Assembly: GCA_026225055.1 (NCBI GenBank)
Contig: JAMFSA010000119.1
Coordinates: 1 to 64,000, forward strand
DNA: 64,000 nt
Direction of reading: 5' to 3'
Origin: Mucilaginibacter xinganensis
GTDB lineage: Bacteria > Bacteroidota > Bacteroidia > Sphingobacteriales > Sphingobacteriaceae
This document shows, in pieces, positions 51,802-59,696 of the stretch. Every line of letters starts with the position of its first letter. The first letter of the stretch is position 1. The translations under genes and the position numbers were made by a program. The notes beneath the pieces are model-generated. The model did not search any database. It saw only the letters and a program-made list of their open reading frames with translations, and was not told the DNA's origin.

Positions 51802-53442
51802 CTAACTAATAAAAGCACTCGCCTCCGTTGAAGCTACTTGACTCACGTTACTATAATCAGGTACAAAAGTATTTTCACTGCTGATGGCCATATCCATTTC
51901 AAAATTTAGTGGATAAGGTGTTTTGAGCAGACTGCCTTTCGGGATATAGGGGAATAATTCCCCATAAGTCTGTATCTGGTTATTACTAACGCGACGATAG
52001 ATAAACATTCGGTGTATATCACAAGGATGCTTTAAGCCTGCCGCGCCTATCATTTGTATGGCGCTGCTCACCGTTGCTTTATGGAAGCTGGCTACCCTAT
52101 CCTTTTTCTCACCGACAACTAATCCCTTCATCAGGCTTTTATCTTGCGTAGCAACACCTGTTGGGCAGGTATTGGTATTACATTCCAGCGCCTGTATGCA
52201 GCCTAATGCGAACATCATCCCACGGGCGCTGTTGCACATATCGGCACCAAGCGCAAAATTCTTCACCAGGTCGAAACCTGTAGCTACTTTTCCTGATGCT
52301 ATAATTTTTATATGTTTTTTGAGATCAAAGCCTGTAAGCGCATCATAAATAAACGCCAAAGCCTCACGCAAAGGCATCCCAACAGAGTTGGAGAATTCCA
52401 ATGGCGCGGCACCTGTACCGCCTTCGCCCCCATCAACCGTAATAAAGTCAGGATAAATGCCTGTAACAACCATCGCTTTACAAATAGCTAAAAACTCGCT
52501 TTTATGGCCTACACATAGCTTAAATCCAACTGGCTTCCCCTCTGAAAGTTCACGCAGTTGTTTAATAAAGCTCATTAGCTCCAGCGGTGAACCGAAGGCT
52601 GTATGATATGGTGGTGATATCACATCCTCTCCCATCTCCACCAATCTTATTCGTGCTATCTCAGGTGTAACTTTGGCAGCAGGTAAAATACCACCGTGTC
52701 CGGGTTTTGCTCCCTGAGATAGTTTTATCTCTATCATCTTAACCTGCGGCAATACAGCGCGCTGTTTAAAGGCATCATAATCAAATGTACCATCCTTGTG
52801 GCGACAACTGAAATAGCCTGTACCTATCTGCCAGATAATATCACCGCCGGGTTGCAGATGGTAATCGCTCAACCCACCCTCGCCGGTATTATGTGCGAAG
52901 TTGCCAATCTTCGCACCGCTGTTCAATGCTAAAATGGCGTTCTGACTCAATGAGCCAAAACTCATAGCCGATATATTATATACACTTGCCGAATATGGCT
53001 GTTTACATAACGGGCCGCCTACGATAATCCTCGGATCTAAATTCAGTTTAGTATGATCCAATGCCGCGATACTGTGATTTAACCATTCGTAGCCATTTTC
53101 ATAAACATCCAGTTCGGTACCAAACGGGCGGGTATCATCAACCTTTTTGGCCCTTTGATAAATCACACTGCGGTTTTGACGGTTGAATGGTGTGCCATTG
53201 GTATCGCTTTCAATAAAATACTGGTAAACTTTTGGCCGCAGGTCTTCCATCAAAAACCTTAAATGCCCAAATACCGGGAAATTGCGGGTAATGGTATGTT
53301 CGGTTTGTAACAGGTCATAAATACCTAAAATAAAAAATGGAACAAATATCACCAGCGACCATACTGCCGGTTTCCATAAAAAGGTCCACCCTATGAGGGC
53401 TGCCAAAATTATTATAGTTGAGAAGATGAAGAGCTTACGCAT
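51802..53442 (-). CDS. membrane-anchored glutamate synthase-like FMN protein
   Basis: A 546-residue protein with two N-terminal membrane helices (about 3-42) and then the FMN-binding TIM barrel of the glutamate synthase large-subunit central domain. Seen are GGPLCKQPYSASVYNISAMS, PGHGGILPAAKVTPEIA, DFITVDGGEGGTGAAPLEFS and the 3Fe-4S cysteines in CIQALECNTNTCPTG (C-x5-C-x4-C). The glutaminase and GXGXG domains are absent, so it cannot make glutamate from glutamine alone. It is the known stand-alone class, possibly an oxidoreductase using ammonia or an unknown acceptor. It is followed by a convergent gap with a REP-like palindrome. Confidence 0.88.
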   Translation of the reverse strand: MRKLFIFSTIIILAALIGWTFLWKPAVWSLVIFVPFFILGIYDLLQTEHTITRNFPVFGHLRFLMEDLRPKVYQYFIESDTNGTPFNRQNRSVIYQRAKKVDDTRPFGTELDVYENGYEWLNHSIAALDHTKLNLDPRIIVGGPLCKQPYSASVYNISAMSFGSLSQNAILALNSGAKIGNFAHNTGEGGLSDYHLQPGGDIIWQIGTGYFSCRHKDGTFDYDAFKQRAVLPQVKMIEIKLSQGAKPGHGGILPAAKVTPEIARIRLVEMGEDVISPPYHTAFGSPLELMSFIKQLRELSEGKPVGFKLCVGHKSEFLAICKAMVVTGIYPDFITVDGGEGGTGAAPLEFSNSVGMPLREALAFIYDALTGFDLKKHIKIIASGKVATGFDLVKNFALGADMCNSARGMMFALGCIQALECNTNTCPTGVATQDKSLMKGLVVGEKKDRVASFHKATVSSAIQMIGAAGLKHPCDIHRMFIYRRVSNNQIQTYGELFPYIPKGSLLKTPYPLNFEMDMAISSENTFVPDYSNVSQVASTEASAFIS

Positions 53443-53574
53443 TGGTAACAGTTATTTAATGTAAAACTAAAGGTTTATGCAGAACAAAAATGCATATTAG
53501 GCGTTAAACTTTTCATGCATTGTTGATAGATTGTAATCTTCAATAATAAATAGATGTTTAAACACATATATAAT

Positions 53575-53582
53575 TACATTTG
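53575..53582 (+). promoter_or_regulatory. -7 promoter box for yceI-like gene
   Basis: TACATTTG is an exact match to TAnnTTTG, 29 bases before the ATG. Confidence 0.5.
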
Positions 53583-53611
53583 TATCACAAAAACAAAAAA
53601 TTAAAAAAATC

Positions 53612-54148
53612 ATGGCAACAACAACCAAATGGGTATTAGACCCAATGCACTCAGAAGTTCAATTTAAAGTAAAGCACTTAGTTATATCAACTGTAAGTGG
53701 TTTTTTCAAAAGTTTTGAAGGCGAGTTAGATACTGCAAATGATGATTTTTCAGATGCAAGCATCTCTTTTTCATTAGACATCGACAGCATCGATACCAAC
53801 CAAACCGCACGTGATGAACATTTAAAATCAGCAGAATTTTTTGATGCTGCACAATATCCAAAAATTAGCTTTAAATCAAACTCATTCACTAAAGAAGGTG
53901 ATGACGAGTATGCTCTTGCAGGCGACTTAACTATAAAAGGTATAACCAAACCGGTTACATTAGCTGTTGAATTTGGCGGCGCTGCTACCGATTTCTATGG
54001 TAACACTAAAGCAGGCTTTGAGATCACCGGCAAAATAAACCGTAAAGAGTTTGGTTTAACCTGGAGTGGTGTAACTGAAGCAGGCGCGGTAGTAGTTGGT
54101 GAAGACATCAAATTACTGATCAACGTTCAGTTTGCTAAACAAGCGTAA
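53612..54148 (+). CDS. YceI-family lipid-binding protein (cytosolic form)
   Basis: A 178-residue lipocalin-like barrel of the YceI family, which binds polyisoprenoids in relatives. The signatures are WVLDPMHSEVQFKVKHLVIS at the start, DEHLKSAEFFDAAQYPKISF in the middle and GKINRKEFGLTWSG near the end. There is no signal peptide, so this is the cytosolic branch. It is a single-gene unit with its own promoter box and terminator. Confidence 0.92.
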   Translation: MATTTKWVLDPMHSEVQFKVKHLVISTVSGFFKSFEGELDTANDDFSDASISFSLDIDSIDTNQTARDEHLKSAEFFDAAQYPKISFKSNSFTKEGDDEYALAGDLTIKGITKPVTLAVEFGGAATDFYGNTKAGFEITGKINRKEFGLTWSGVTEAGAVVVGEDIKLLINVQFAKQA

Positions 54149-54199
54149 TTAATTTCGGCATTCGGCTTTTCGATTTCGGATATCTGAATTATATAATTT

Positions 54200-54230
54200 A
54201 AAAGCCATTTGCTATGCAAATGGCTTTTTT
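54200..54230 (+). terminator. intrinsic terminator after the YceI gene
   Basis: AAAAGCCATTTGC pairs with GCAAATGGCTTTT around a TAT loop, followed by more T. It stands 51 bases after the stop codon, behind a TTCGG-word stretch. Confidence 0.88.
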
Positions 54231-54265
54231 AGTTTTATTTGGTTAATTTTATATGCCAAATCCTG

Positions 54266-54985
54266 ATGAAAAAATCGCTTTACCTGTTGTTATTAATTAT
54301 TATATGTAGTTGTACAAATCAGGCAAAAAAATTATCAGAGCTTTCAATTCATAAAGACACAATTCTCGCAGACGAAAAGGATAGTATTGTTGATAGTATT
54401 GTTATAGATTCCAGTGATGGCTACAAACTGACAAAGAGAGAGCTAAGAGAAATTATAAAACAGCATCCTGAGCTAACTACAAATCTTATTCTTCAGCCTG
54501 ACATAGCTTATCATCAACAACATGATATAAATTTCAATAGCGAAGTAGGCCAGGATAATTACTATTTATTGTACGCGTATTTGCTAAAGAATAATAATGG
54601 CACTATAAAATCCCAGGAGGAACGAACAAAATTGACAGCTGTTTTTGAAGATATAAATAAAATATACGACAGCATAAATAACGGTGGAACATATTATGCA
54701 CATGAATATTCACGAATACCTGCTTACGTGGAATATTCGATCTATCAAGGCAAAAAAAATGATTACTACGTTAAAAATTACGACATCTCTAAACAAAAAA
54801 GCTTATACATAAATTCCATAAAACAATTGATTACTGATGAATTAAACAACAACTTCGATGTCAACAGGAATGAAATACCTCAATTAAAAAAGAAGTTGAT
54901 TGAAACAGTAAATCATATGGATGGTTTAATAACTAACACATTTTATTTAAAAATGGCACAACAATTTCAGTATTCAAATTATTGA
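54266..54985 (+). CDS. lipoprotein of unknown function
   Basis: From the ATG at 54266 a 239-residue lipoprotein with signal [16 protein letters not shown] and likely lipidated C16. The mature part is charged and mostly helical, with segments such as [19 protein letters not shown] and [20 protein letters not shown]. No known domain or motif was recognised. AT richness is higher than in its neighbours, which may hint at a recent arrival or simply low constraint. It is on the same strand as the following Sua5-like gene, 16 bases away, so they may share a transcript. Confidence 0.65.
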   Translation: MKKSLYLLLLIIICSCTNQAKKLSELSIHKDTILADEKDSIVDSIVIDSSDGYKLTKRELREIIKQHPELTTNLILQPDIAYHQQHDINFNSEVGQDNYYLLYAYLLKNNNGTIKSQEERTKLTAVFEDINKIYDSINNGGTYYAHEYSRIPAYVEYSIYQGKKNDYYVKNYDISKQKSLYINSIKQLITDELNNNFDVNRNEIPQLKKKLIETVNHMDGLITNTFYLKMAQQFQYSNY

Positions 54986-55001
54986 TGCCACTAATCGATA
55001 T

Positions 55002-55622
55002 ATGCTCATAAAGATTTACCCAGAAAACCCGAACCCAAAAGCTATTGAACAGGCGGTTGAAGTGCTGCGCAAAGGCGGGCTCATCATATACCCCACTGAT
55101 ACTGTTTATGGTTTAGGCTGCGATATTACCAACCACAAGGCGATCGAAGCTATTTGCCGTATCAGGAACATCAAGCCGGAGAAAGCCAATTTTTCATTCA
55201 TATGTTATGATCTGAGTCATATATCAGATTATATTAAGCCGATTGATAATACTACTTTCCGTGTGCTGAAAAAGGCATTACCGGGGCCGTTTACTTTTAT
55301 ATTTAACGCAAGCCACATGGTGCCCAAGCTGCTTAGTTCCAACAAAAAAACAGTGGGTATAAGGGTGCCCGATAATAATATAGCCCGCGAAATTGTAAAA
55401 GCTTTGGGTAACCCCATCGTTTCAGCATCTATAAAAGATGACGACGAGATCATTGAATACTCAACCGACCCGGAACTGATCTATGAAAAGTACCAAAACC
55501 TGGTTGATTTGGTAATTGACGGTGGGTACGGCGGCAACGTAGCATCCACTGTGGTTGATTGCACCTCGGGCGACTTCGAGATCATCCGCGAAGGCAAAGG
55601 CGAGTTAGAGCTGTATTTGTAA
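55002..55622 (+). CDS. Sua5/YciO/YrdC-family threonylcarbamoyl-AMP synthase-like protein
   Basis: A 206-residue YrdC-fold protein. The signature [20 protein letters not shown] lies near residues 25-44, with later [28 protein letters not shown] and [19 protein letters not shown]. The family makes threonylcarbamoyl-AMP for the t6A modification of tRNA. This short YrdC/YciO form has no Sua5 C-terminal domain, and YciO-type members are less active, so the exact role is open. It is convergent with trpA, with five bases between. Confidence 0.88.
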   Translation: MLIKIYPENPNPKAIEQAVEVLRKGGLIIYPTDTVYGLGCDITNHKAIEAICRIRNIKPEKANFSFICYDLSHISDYIKPIDNTTFRVLKKALPGPFTFIFNASHMVPKLLSSNKKTVGIRVPDNNIAREIVKALGNPIVSASIKDDDEIIEYSTDPELIYEKYQNLVDLVIDGGYGGNVASTVVDCTSGDFEIIREGKGELELYL

Positions 55623-55627
55623 TTAAC

Positions 55628-56398
55628 TTACGGCCTTATCCCTTTCACAAACGCTGGTATCTTCTCCAAATAATTATCCTCAGCCAACAACTTAACAAAC
55701 GCGCTGCCTACAATTGCGCCGCTTGCATACTCACATGCTTTGGTAAAGGTAGAATTGTTAGAGATCCCAAAACCAATAATAGCCGGATTATTCAACTCCA
55801 TTGCTTTTATACGCTTGTAATAATCCTCGATATTGGTGGATACATTTAAGCTGCCGCCGGTTATGGATGATGAGGATAGCAGATAAATAAAGCTATTGCT
55901 CAACTCATCAATCTTGCGGATGCGATCCTCAGATGTCTGCGGGGTAACCAGGAAGATATTGCTCAGGTTATTATCCAGAAAATACTGGGAATACAAGGCC
56001 TCATACTCATACATGGGTAAGTCGGGCACGATAATACCATCTACCCCTACCTCGGTGGCTGTTTTACAAAATTTTTCTATACCATATTGCAGTATAGGGT
56101 TCACATAACCCATTAACAATATAGGAATGTTCACACGCTTACGCAAATCTTTTAGCTGCTCAAACAAAACGTGCACCGTCATGCCATTTTGCAATGCAGT
56201 TTCTGAACTATGCTGAATAGTAGGCCCGTCAGCTACCGGATCAGAATACGGGAAACCGATTTCCAGGAAATCAGCACCTGCTTTTTCCAATGCCTCGGCA
56301 ATGTCGACGGTAGTATTCAGTTCAGGATAACCAGCTGTATAATATATAGATAGCAGGTTATTTTTTTTTGTATGGAAAAGGTTTTGTAAGCGGTTCAT
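55628..56398 (-). CDS. trpA: tryptophan synthase alpha chain
   Basis: The TIM-barrel subunit that splits indole-3-glycerol phosphate into indole and glyceraldehyde 3-phosphate. From the ATG at 56398 it is 256 residues. The catalytic residues are E46 (FLEIGFPYSDP) and D57 (VADGP), and the phosphate site includes GFGISNNSTF. It is the last gene of the trp operon. A word-repeat hairpin fills the space before it, so expression relative to trpB may be tuned there. An upstream ATG at 56458 lies in that hairpin and is not used. Confidence 0.95.
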   Translation of the reverse strand: MNRLQNLFHTKKNNLLSIYYTAGYPELNTTVDIAEALEKAGADFLEIGFPYSDPVADGPTIQHSSETALQNGMTVHVLFEQLKDLRKRVNIPILLMGYVNPILQYGIEKFCKTATEVGVDGIIVPDLPMYEYEALYSQYFLDNNLSNIFLVTPQTSEDRIRKIDELSNSFIYLLSSSSITGGSLNVSTNIEDYYKRIKAMELNNPAIIGFGISNNSTFTKACEYASGAIVGSAFVKLLAEDNYLEKIPAFVKGIRP

Positions 56399-56413
56399 AA
56401 GGAAAAATGAATG

Positions 56414-56492
56414 AACCAGGATTATGGGATTTAAGGATTTACAAGATGTATGTAACATCCTGTAAATCTTTAAAATCTTGCGAATCCTGGTT
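56414..56492. repeat. intra-operon hairpin between trpB and trpA
   Basis: A long imperfect stem, AACCAGGATT...GATTTACAAGATGT against ACATCCTGTAAATC...AATCCTGGTT, in the 92-base gap. The right arm touches the trpB stop codon. It may cause partial termination or mRNA cutting inside the operon. Confidence 0.75.
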
Positions 56493-57672
56493 AAAAATTA
56501 AAATATTTTATATAAGTCTCTAAATCTTTATCTCCCCTGCCTGATATGCAGATCACGACATTGTCTTCAGCCTTAAATTGCATTTTTTCGAGCTGCGCCA
56601 GTGCATGGGCTGTTTCAATAGCCGGGATAATACCTTCAAGTTGCGAGCAAAGCAAGCCTGCCTGTAAGGCTTCATCATCGGTAATACTTACATATTGGGC
56701 GCGGTTTATTTTGTATAAGTGCGCATGTTGTGGGCCAATACCAGGATAATCCAATCCTGCTGAAACAGAATAAGGTTCAACAACTTGTCCATCATCGGTT
56801 TGCATTAATATAGTCCGACTGCCATGCAGCACGCCTTCCCTGCCCAAAAATGTAGTAGCTGCCGAATGGCCGCTATCAACACCTTTACCTGCCGCTTCAA
56901 CTGCTACCAGCTTAACACTTTCGTCATCCAAAAAATGGTAGAACATCCCCATGGCATTACTACCACCACCAACGCAGGCCATTACATATTCAGGTAATTC
57001 CCTACCTGTATGCTCTAATAATTGTTTTTTTGCTTCCAGCGATATAATAGATTGAAAACGGGCAACCATATCCGGGTAAGGGTATGGCCCAACTACAGAT
57101 CCTATAATATAATGTGTATCAACAGGATTAGCTATCCAATCGCGCATGGCCTCGTTGGTGGCATCCTTTAGCGTTTTACTGCCCGATGTTGCCGGAACTA
57201 CCTTAGCGCCCAGCATCTTCATACGGGCCACATTTGGCGCTTGTCGGGCCATATCGATCTCACCCATATAAACAATACATTCAAGCCCCATTAAAGCGCA
57301 AACTGTTGCTGTTGCCACACCATGCTGACCGGCACCTGTTTCAGCAATTATCCGTTTTTTACCTAAGCGCTGTGCCAAAAGTATCTGCCCTATAGCATTA
57401 TTTATCTTGTGTGAGCCGGTATGGTTCAGATCCTCACGCTTAAAAAATATGTTTGCACCATATTTTTCAGAATATCTTTTAGCATGATATAATGGCGAAG
57501 GGCGGCCAACATAATCCTTTAATAATTGGTCGAATTCAGCTTTAAAACCAGCATCGTTAATAATATTTAGGTACTGCTGCCTTAATTCCTCAACGTTGGG
57601 GTAAAGCATCTCCGGTATGTATGCTCCGCCAAAATCGCCATAATAGCCTAACTCGTTAACTCCGTATTTCAT
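56491..57672 (-). CDS. trpB: tryptophan synthase beta chain
   Basis: The PLP-dependent subunit that joins indole and serine to make tryptophan. From the ATG at 57672 it has 393 residues: [17 protein letters not shown] at the start, the PLP lysine K89 in [13 protein letters not shown], the phosphate loop [10 protein letters not shown], and the end [13 protein letters not shown]. This is the standard TrpB1 type that pairs with TrpA. The start overlaps the end of trpF by 17 bases, so translation of the two is coupled. Confidence 0.97.
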   Translation of the reverse strand: MKYGVNELGYYGDFGGAYIPEMLYPNVEELRQQYLNIINDAGFKAEFDQLLKDYVGRPSPLYHAKRYSEKYGANIFFKREDLNHTGSHKINNAIGQILLAQRLGKKRIIAETGAGQHGVATATVCALMGLECIVYMGEIDMARQAPNVARMKMLGAKVVPATSGSKTLKDATNEAMRDWIANPVDTHYIIGSVVGPYPYPDMVARFQSIISLEAKKQLLEHTGRELPEYVMACVGGGSNAMGMFYHFLDDESVKLVAVEAAGKGVDSGHSAATTFLGREGVLHGSRTILMQTDDGQVVEPYSVSAGLDYPGIGPQHAHLYKINRAQYVSITDDEALQAGLLCSQLEGIIPAIETAHALAQLEKMQFKAEDNVVICISGRGDKDLETYIKYFNF

Positions 57673-58297
57673 TGGTATCAAATTGTTTAAGGGCAGTAAA
57701 TGCCGCTTTTAATTTCTCTATATTTTTTAAACCCGGTGCAGTCTCAAAGCGACTGTTCAGGTCGACCCCATAAAACTGCGGGTGGGTAATCTTTTTTATT
57801 TCTTCCAGGTTATCCAAACTGATGCCACCACTTAAAAAGAAAGGTACATCCAGCTGGTATTTGTTCAATATTCCCCAGTCGAACGTTTTGCCCGAACCAC
57901 CGTGAATATCTGTTTTAGTATCGAACAAAAAGAAGTCGACCTTATCAACATAAGCATTCAGCTGCTCAAAATCAAAGCTATCATTTAGTCCGAAAGCCTT
58001 TAATACTGTTACCTTACCTTTAAATTCAGCGCAGAACTCAGCGTTTTCATTACCATGTAATTGTATGGCATCAAATTTAAACTGATCTATAAGTGCATCA
58101 ATATTTTCTGCAGCTTCGTTAACAAGCACGGCTGTTTTAATAATGGATAAAGGTAACGTGTTCAAAGTTTCCACCGGCACTTCAGCAACAAAGCGTGGCG
58201 ATGGGCCATAGAAAATAAAGCCCATGTAGTCGGGTGTTAACCCAGCCACCTGTTCAATGTTCTGTGGATCTTTTAAACCGCAAACCTTAATTTTCAT
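57656..58297 (-). CDS. trpF: phosphoribosylanthranilate isomerase
   Basis: A 213-residue TIM barrel that turns phosphoribosylanthranilate into the carboxyphenylamino-deoxyribulose phosphate. The start [17 protein letters not shown] holds the catalytic cysteine C6, and [20 protein letters not shown] holds the catalytic aspartate and the phosphate loop. The end [16 protein letters not shown] is typical. trpC, which would use its product, is not next to it, unlike the usual order in this phylum. It begins three bases after trpD ends. Confidence 0.95.
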   Translation of the reverse strand: MKIKVCGLKDPQNIEQVAGLTPDYMGFIFYGPSPRFVAEVPVETLNTLPLSIIKTAVLVNEAAENIDALIDQFKFDAIQLHGNENAEFCAEFKGKVTVLKAFGLNDSFDFEQLNAYVDKVDFFLFDTKTDIHGGSGKTFDWGILNKYQLDVPFFLSGGISLDNLEEIKKITHPQFYGVDLNSRFETAPGLKNIEKLKAAFTALKQFDTNEIRS

Positions 58298-58300
58298 ATT

Positions 58301-59290
58301 TTAGTTATTGATCAAAGTTTTAAAACTATTCAATGCTTTTTTTGCACGCAATGCCTCTTCTGCTTCATAAAAACAATCAGCAAAACTTTTTTCGGGGCAA
58401 ATTGTTTTAATGGCTAATGCAGCATTACATAAAACAACGTTCACTTGCGCTGCGGTAGCTTCAGCATTAAGCACTTTCATAAATATATCAGCCGACTCAC
58501 TTACGGTATGGCCGCCGGTTATTTCAGCCGGGTTCAGCTTATCAAAGCCTAAACTCTCTACCGTATTTATCTTCTCACCATCAGCGCTGAATGTCTTAAA
58601 GTCGCAGGTTAATGAAACTTCATCATAGCCCTCAAGCGCGTTTACTATGGTATATTTCCTGTCGGATTTTTGATAAAGATAGGCAAATACACGGGCAAGC
58701 TCCAGGTTATATACGCCTACCAGCTGATTTTCAGGCTTCGCCGGATTTACCAGCGGGCCAAGCATATTAAAAAATGTTTTCACCCCCAGCTCACGGCGGA
58801 TAGGCGCAACAGTTTTCATAGCCGGATGGAATAACGGAGCATGCAGAAAACAGATATTCGCCTTATCAATACTCTTCCTTAACTTATCAGTATCATTAGT
58901 AAACTGATAGCCCAAAAATTCTATCACATTTGATGAACCGCAACCTGACGACACACCATAATTACCATGTTTAGCCACTTTATACCCCGCTCCTGCCACT
59001 ACAAATGATGCCAGGGTTGATATATTAAAGGTATCCTTACCATCGCCGCCTGTACCGCAAAGATCAATCAATTCACCTGTTTCCAGGTCGATATTAAGGC
59101 AAAGCTCCAACATGGCATCACGAAAGCCTTCCAGTTCGTTAACGGTAATACTACGCATGCAATAGGCCGTCATAAATGCTGCCATTTGCGAGTTATTGTA
59201 TTTACCCTGCGCAATGTTTATCAAAATTTCTTTTGACTGCTCGCGGGTAAATGTTTTATTTTCAAAAAGATGGTTTAATATCTGTTTCAT
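58301..59290 (-). CDS. trpD: anthranilate phosphoribosyltransferase
   Basis: A 329-residue enzyme that joins anthranilate and PRPP in the second step of the pathway. The PRPP-binding loop GTGGDGKDTFNIST is at 79-92, preceded by LIDLC, and the later signatures NVLGPL-like FFNMLGPLVNPAKP and KHGNYGVSSGCGS are in place. It is the first structural gene of the operon and lies about 200 bases downstream of the trp leader, behind a dispersed palindrome. trpE and trpG are not between the leader and this gene. Confidence 0.95.
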   Translation of the reverse strand: MKQILNHLFENKTFTREQSKEILINIAQGKYNNSQMAAFMTAYCMRSITVNELEGFRDAMLELCLNIDLETGELIDLCGTGGDGKDTFNISTLASFVVAGAGYKVAKHGNYGVSSGCGSSNVIEFLGYQFTNDTDKLRKSIDKANICFLHAPLFHPAMKTVAPIRRELGVKTFFNMLGPLVNPAKPENQLVGVYNLELARVFAYLYQKSDRKYTIVNALEGYDEVSLTCDFKTFSADGEKINTVESLGFDKLNPAEITGGHTVSESADIFMKVLNAEATAAQVNVVLCNAALAIKTICPEKSFADCFYEAEEALRAKKALNSFKTLINN

Positions 59291-59304
59291 ATTTAATTTC
59301 TGCT

Positions 59305-59399
59305 TGTCATTTCGAACGATAGTGAGAAAACTTCTTCAACTTACCCGCCGGATTTGCGTCCCGTAGAAGATTTCCCCTCGTACCTTGTTCGAAATGACA
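59305..59399. repeat. dispersed palindrome (TGTCATTTCGAAC type) in the trp leader
   Basis: TGTCATTTCGAAC and GTTCGAAATGACA are perfect complements at the ends, with further pairing such as CTTCT/AGAAG inside. It sits between the trp attenuator and trpD, so the trp mRNA carries it. This wording is that of a dispersed repeat seen in Bacteroidota genomes. Confidence 0.8.
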
Positions 59400-59414
59400 G
59401 TTTGTAATAGCCAT

Positions 59415-59442
59415 AAAAAAAGGGTTACCATGTGGCAACCCT
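59415..59442 (-). terminator. trp attenuator (intrinsic terminator)
   Basis: On the minus strand AGGGTTGCC pairs with GGTAACCCT (one G-U pair) and is followed by seven T. It lies about 45 bases after the leader peptide stop and about 125 bases before trpD. The competing antiterminator arm GGCAATTC is at 59473-59480. Confidence 0.85.
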
Positions 59443-59472
59443 TCTTCTGTATATGTTAAAAAAACAAAAATG

Positions 59473-59480
59473 GAATTGCC
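59473..59480 (-). promoter_or_regulatory. antiterminator arm of the trp attenuator
   Basis: On the minus strand GGCAATTC can pair over eight bases (two of them G-U) with GGGTTGCC, the left arm of the terminator. Formation of this pair prevents the terminator, as expected for the 2:3 structure of a ribosome-mediated attenuator. Confidence 0.65.
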
Positions 59481-59486
59481 TTACGA

Positions 59487-59528
59487 TTACTCGTTAAGCC
59501 ACCACCAATTGTTGTTTAATATTTTCAC
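59487..59528 (-). CDS. trpL: trp operon leader peptide with three Trp codons
   Basis: A 13-codon frame on the minus strand: GTG start at 59528, peptide MKILNNNWWWLNE, stop TAA at 59489-59487. The three consecutive TGG codons let a ribosome stall when charged tRNA-Trp is scarce. The promoter ends 16 bases upstream, and the antiterminator arm and terminator follow in the right order. Start by GTG is assumed because no in-frame ATG lies between promoter and Trp codons. Confidence 0.8.
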   Translation of the reverse strand: MKILNNNWWWLNE

Positions 59529-59544
59529 TGTTATTATTATGCGA

Positions 59545-59576
59545 CAAATATGGAAATAGTTTTTACTAAAAGCAAA
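59545..59576 (-). promoter_or_regulatory. trp operon promoter
   Basis: On the minus strand TTTG (59576-59573), a 20-base spacer and CATATTTG (59552-59545) match the Bacteroidota TTTG-N(19-21)-TAnnTTTG layout with one mismatch. The transcription start is expected near 59540. Confidence 0.7.
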
Positions 59577-59600
59577 CAGAATGATAAATTTACAAAAACA

Positions 59601-59694
59601 GTTAGTGAATTAGTGATTTAGCGAATGCGCGATTAACTATTAAATTTGCTATGCTTAATCACTAATTCACTAAATCACTCATTCACTAATTAAC
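59601..59694. repeat. word-repeat hairpin in the divergent trp-channel gap
   Basis: GTTAGTGAATTAGTGATTTA on the left faces CTAAATCACTCATTCACTAA and on to TTAAC on the right. The right arm ends two bases before the ATG of the channel gene, so its mRNA may start with a hairpin. Related wording is at 50157-50250 and 62950-63095. Confidence 0.8.
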
Positions 59695-59696
59695 AA

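Noticed and set aside
55559..55849. 96-residue frame across the ends of the YrdC-like and trpA genes
   Set aside because: Both overlapped genes are firmly supported and the frame has no similarity or promoter.
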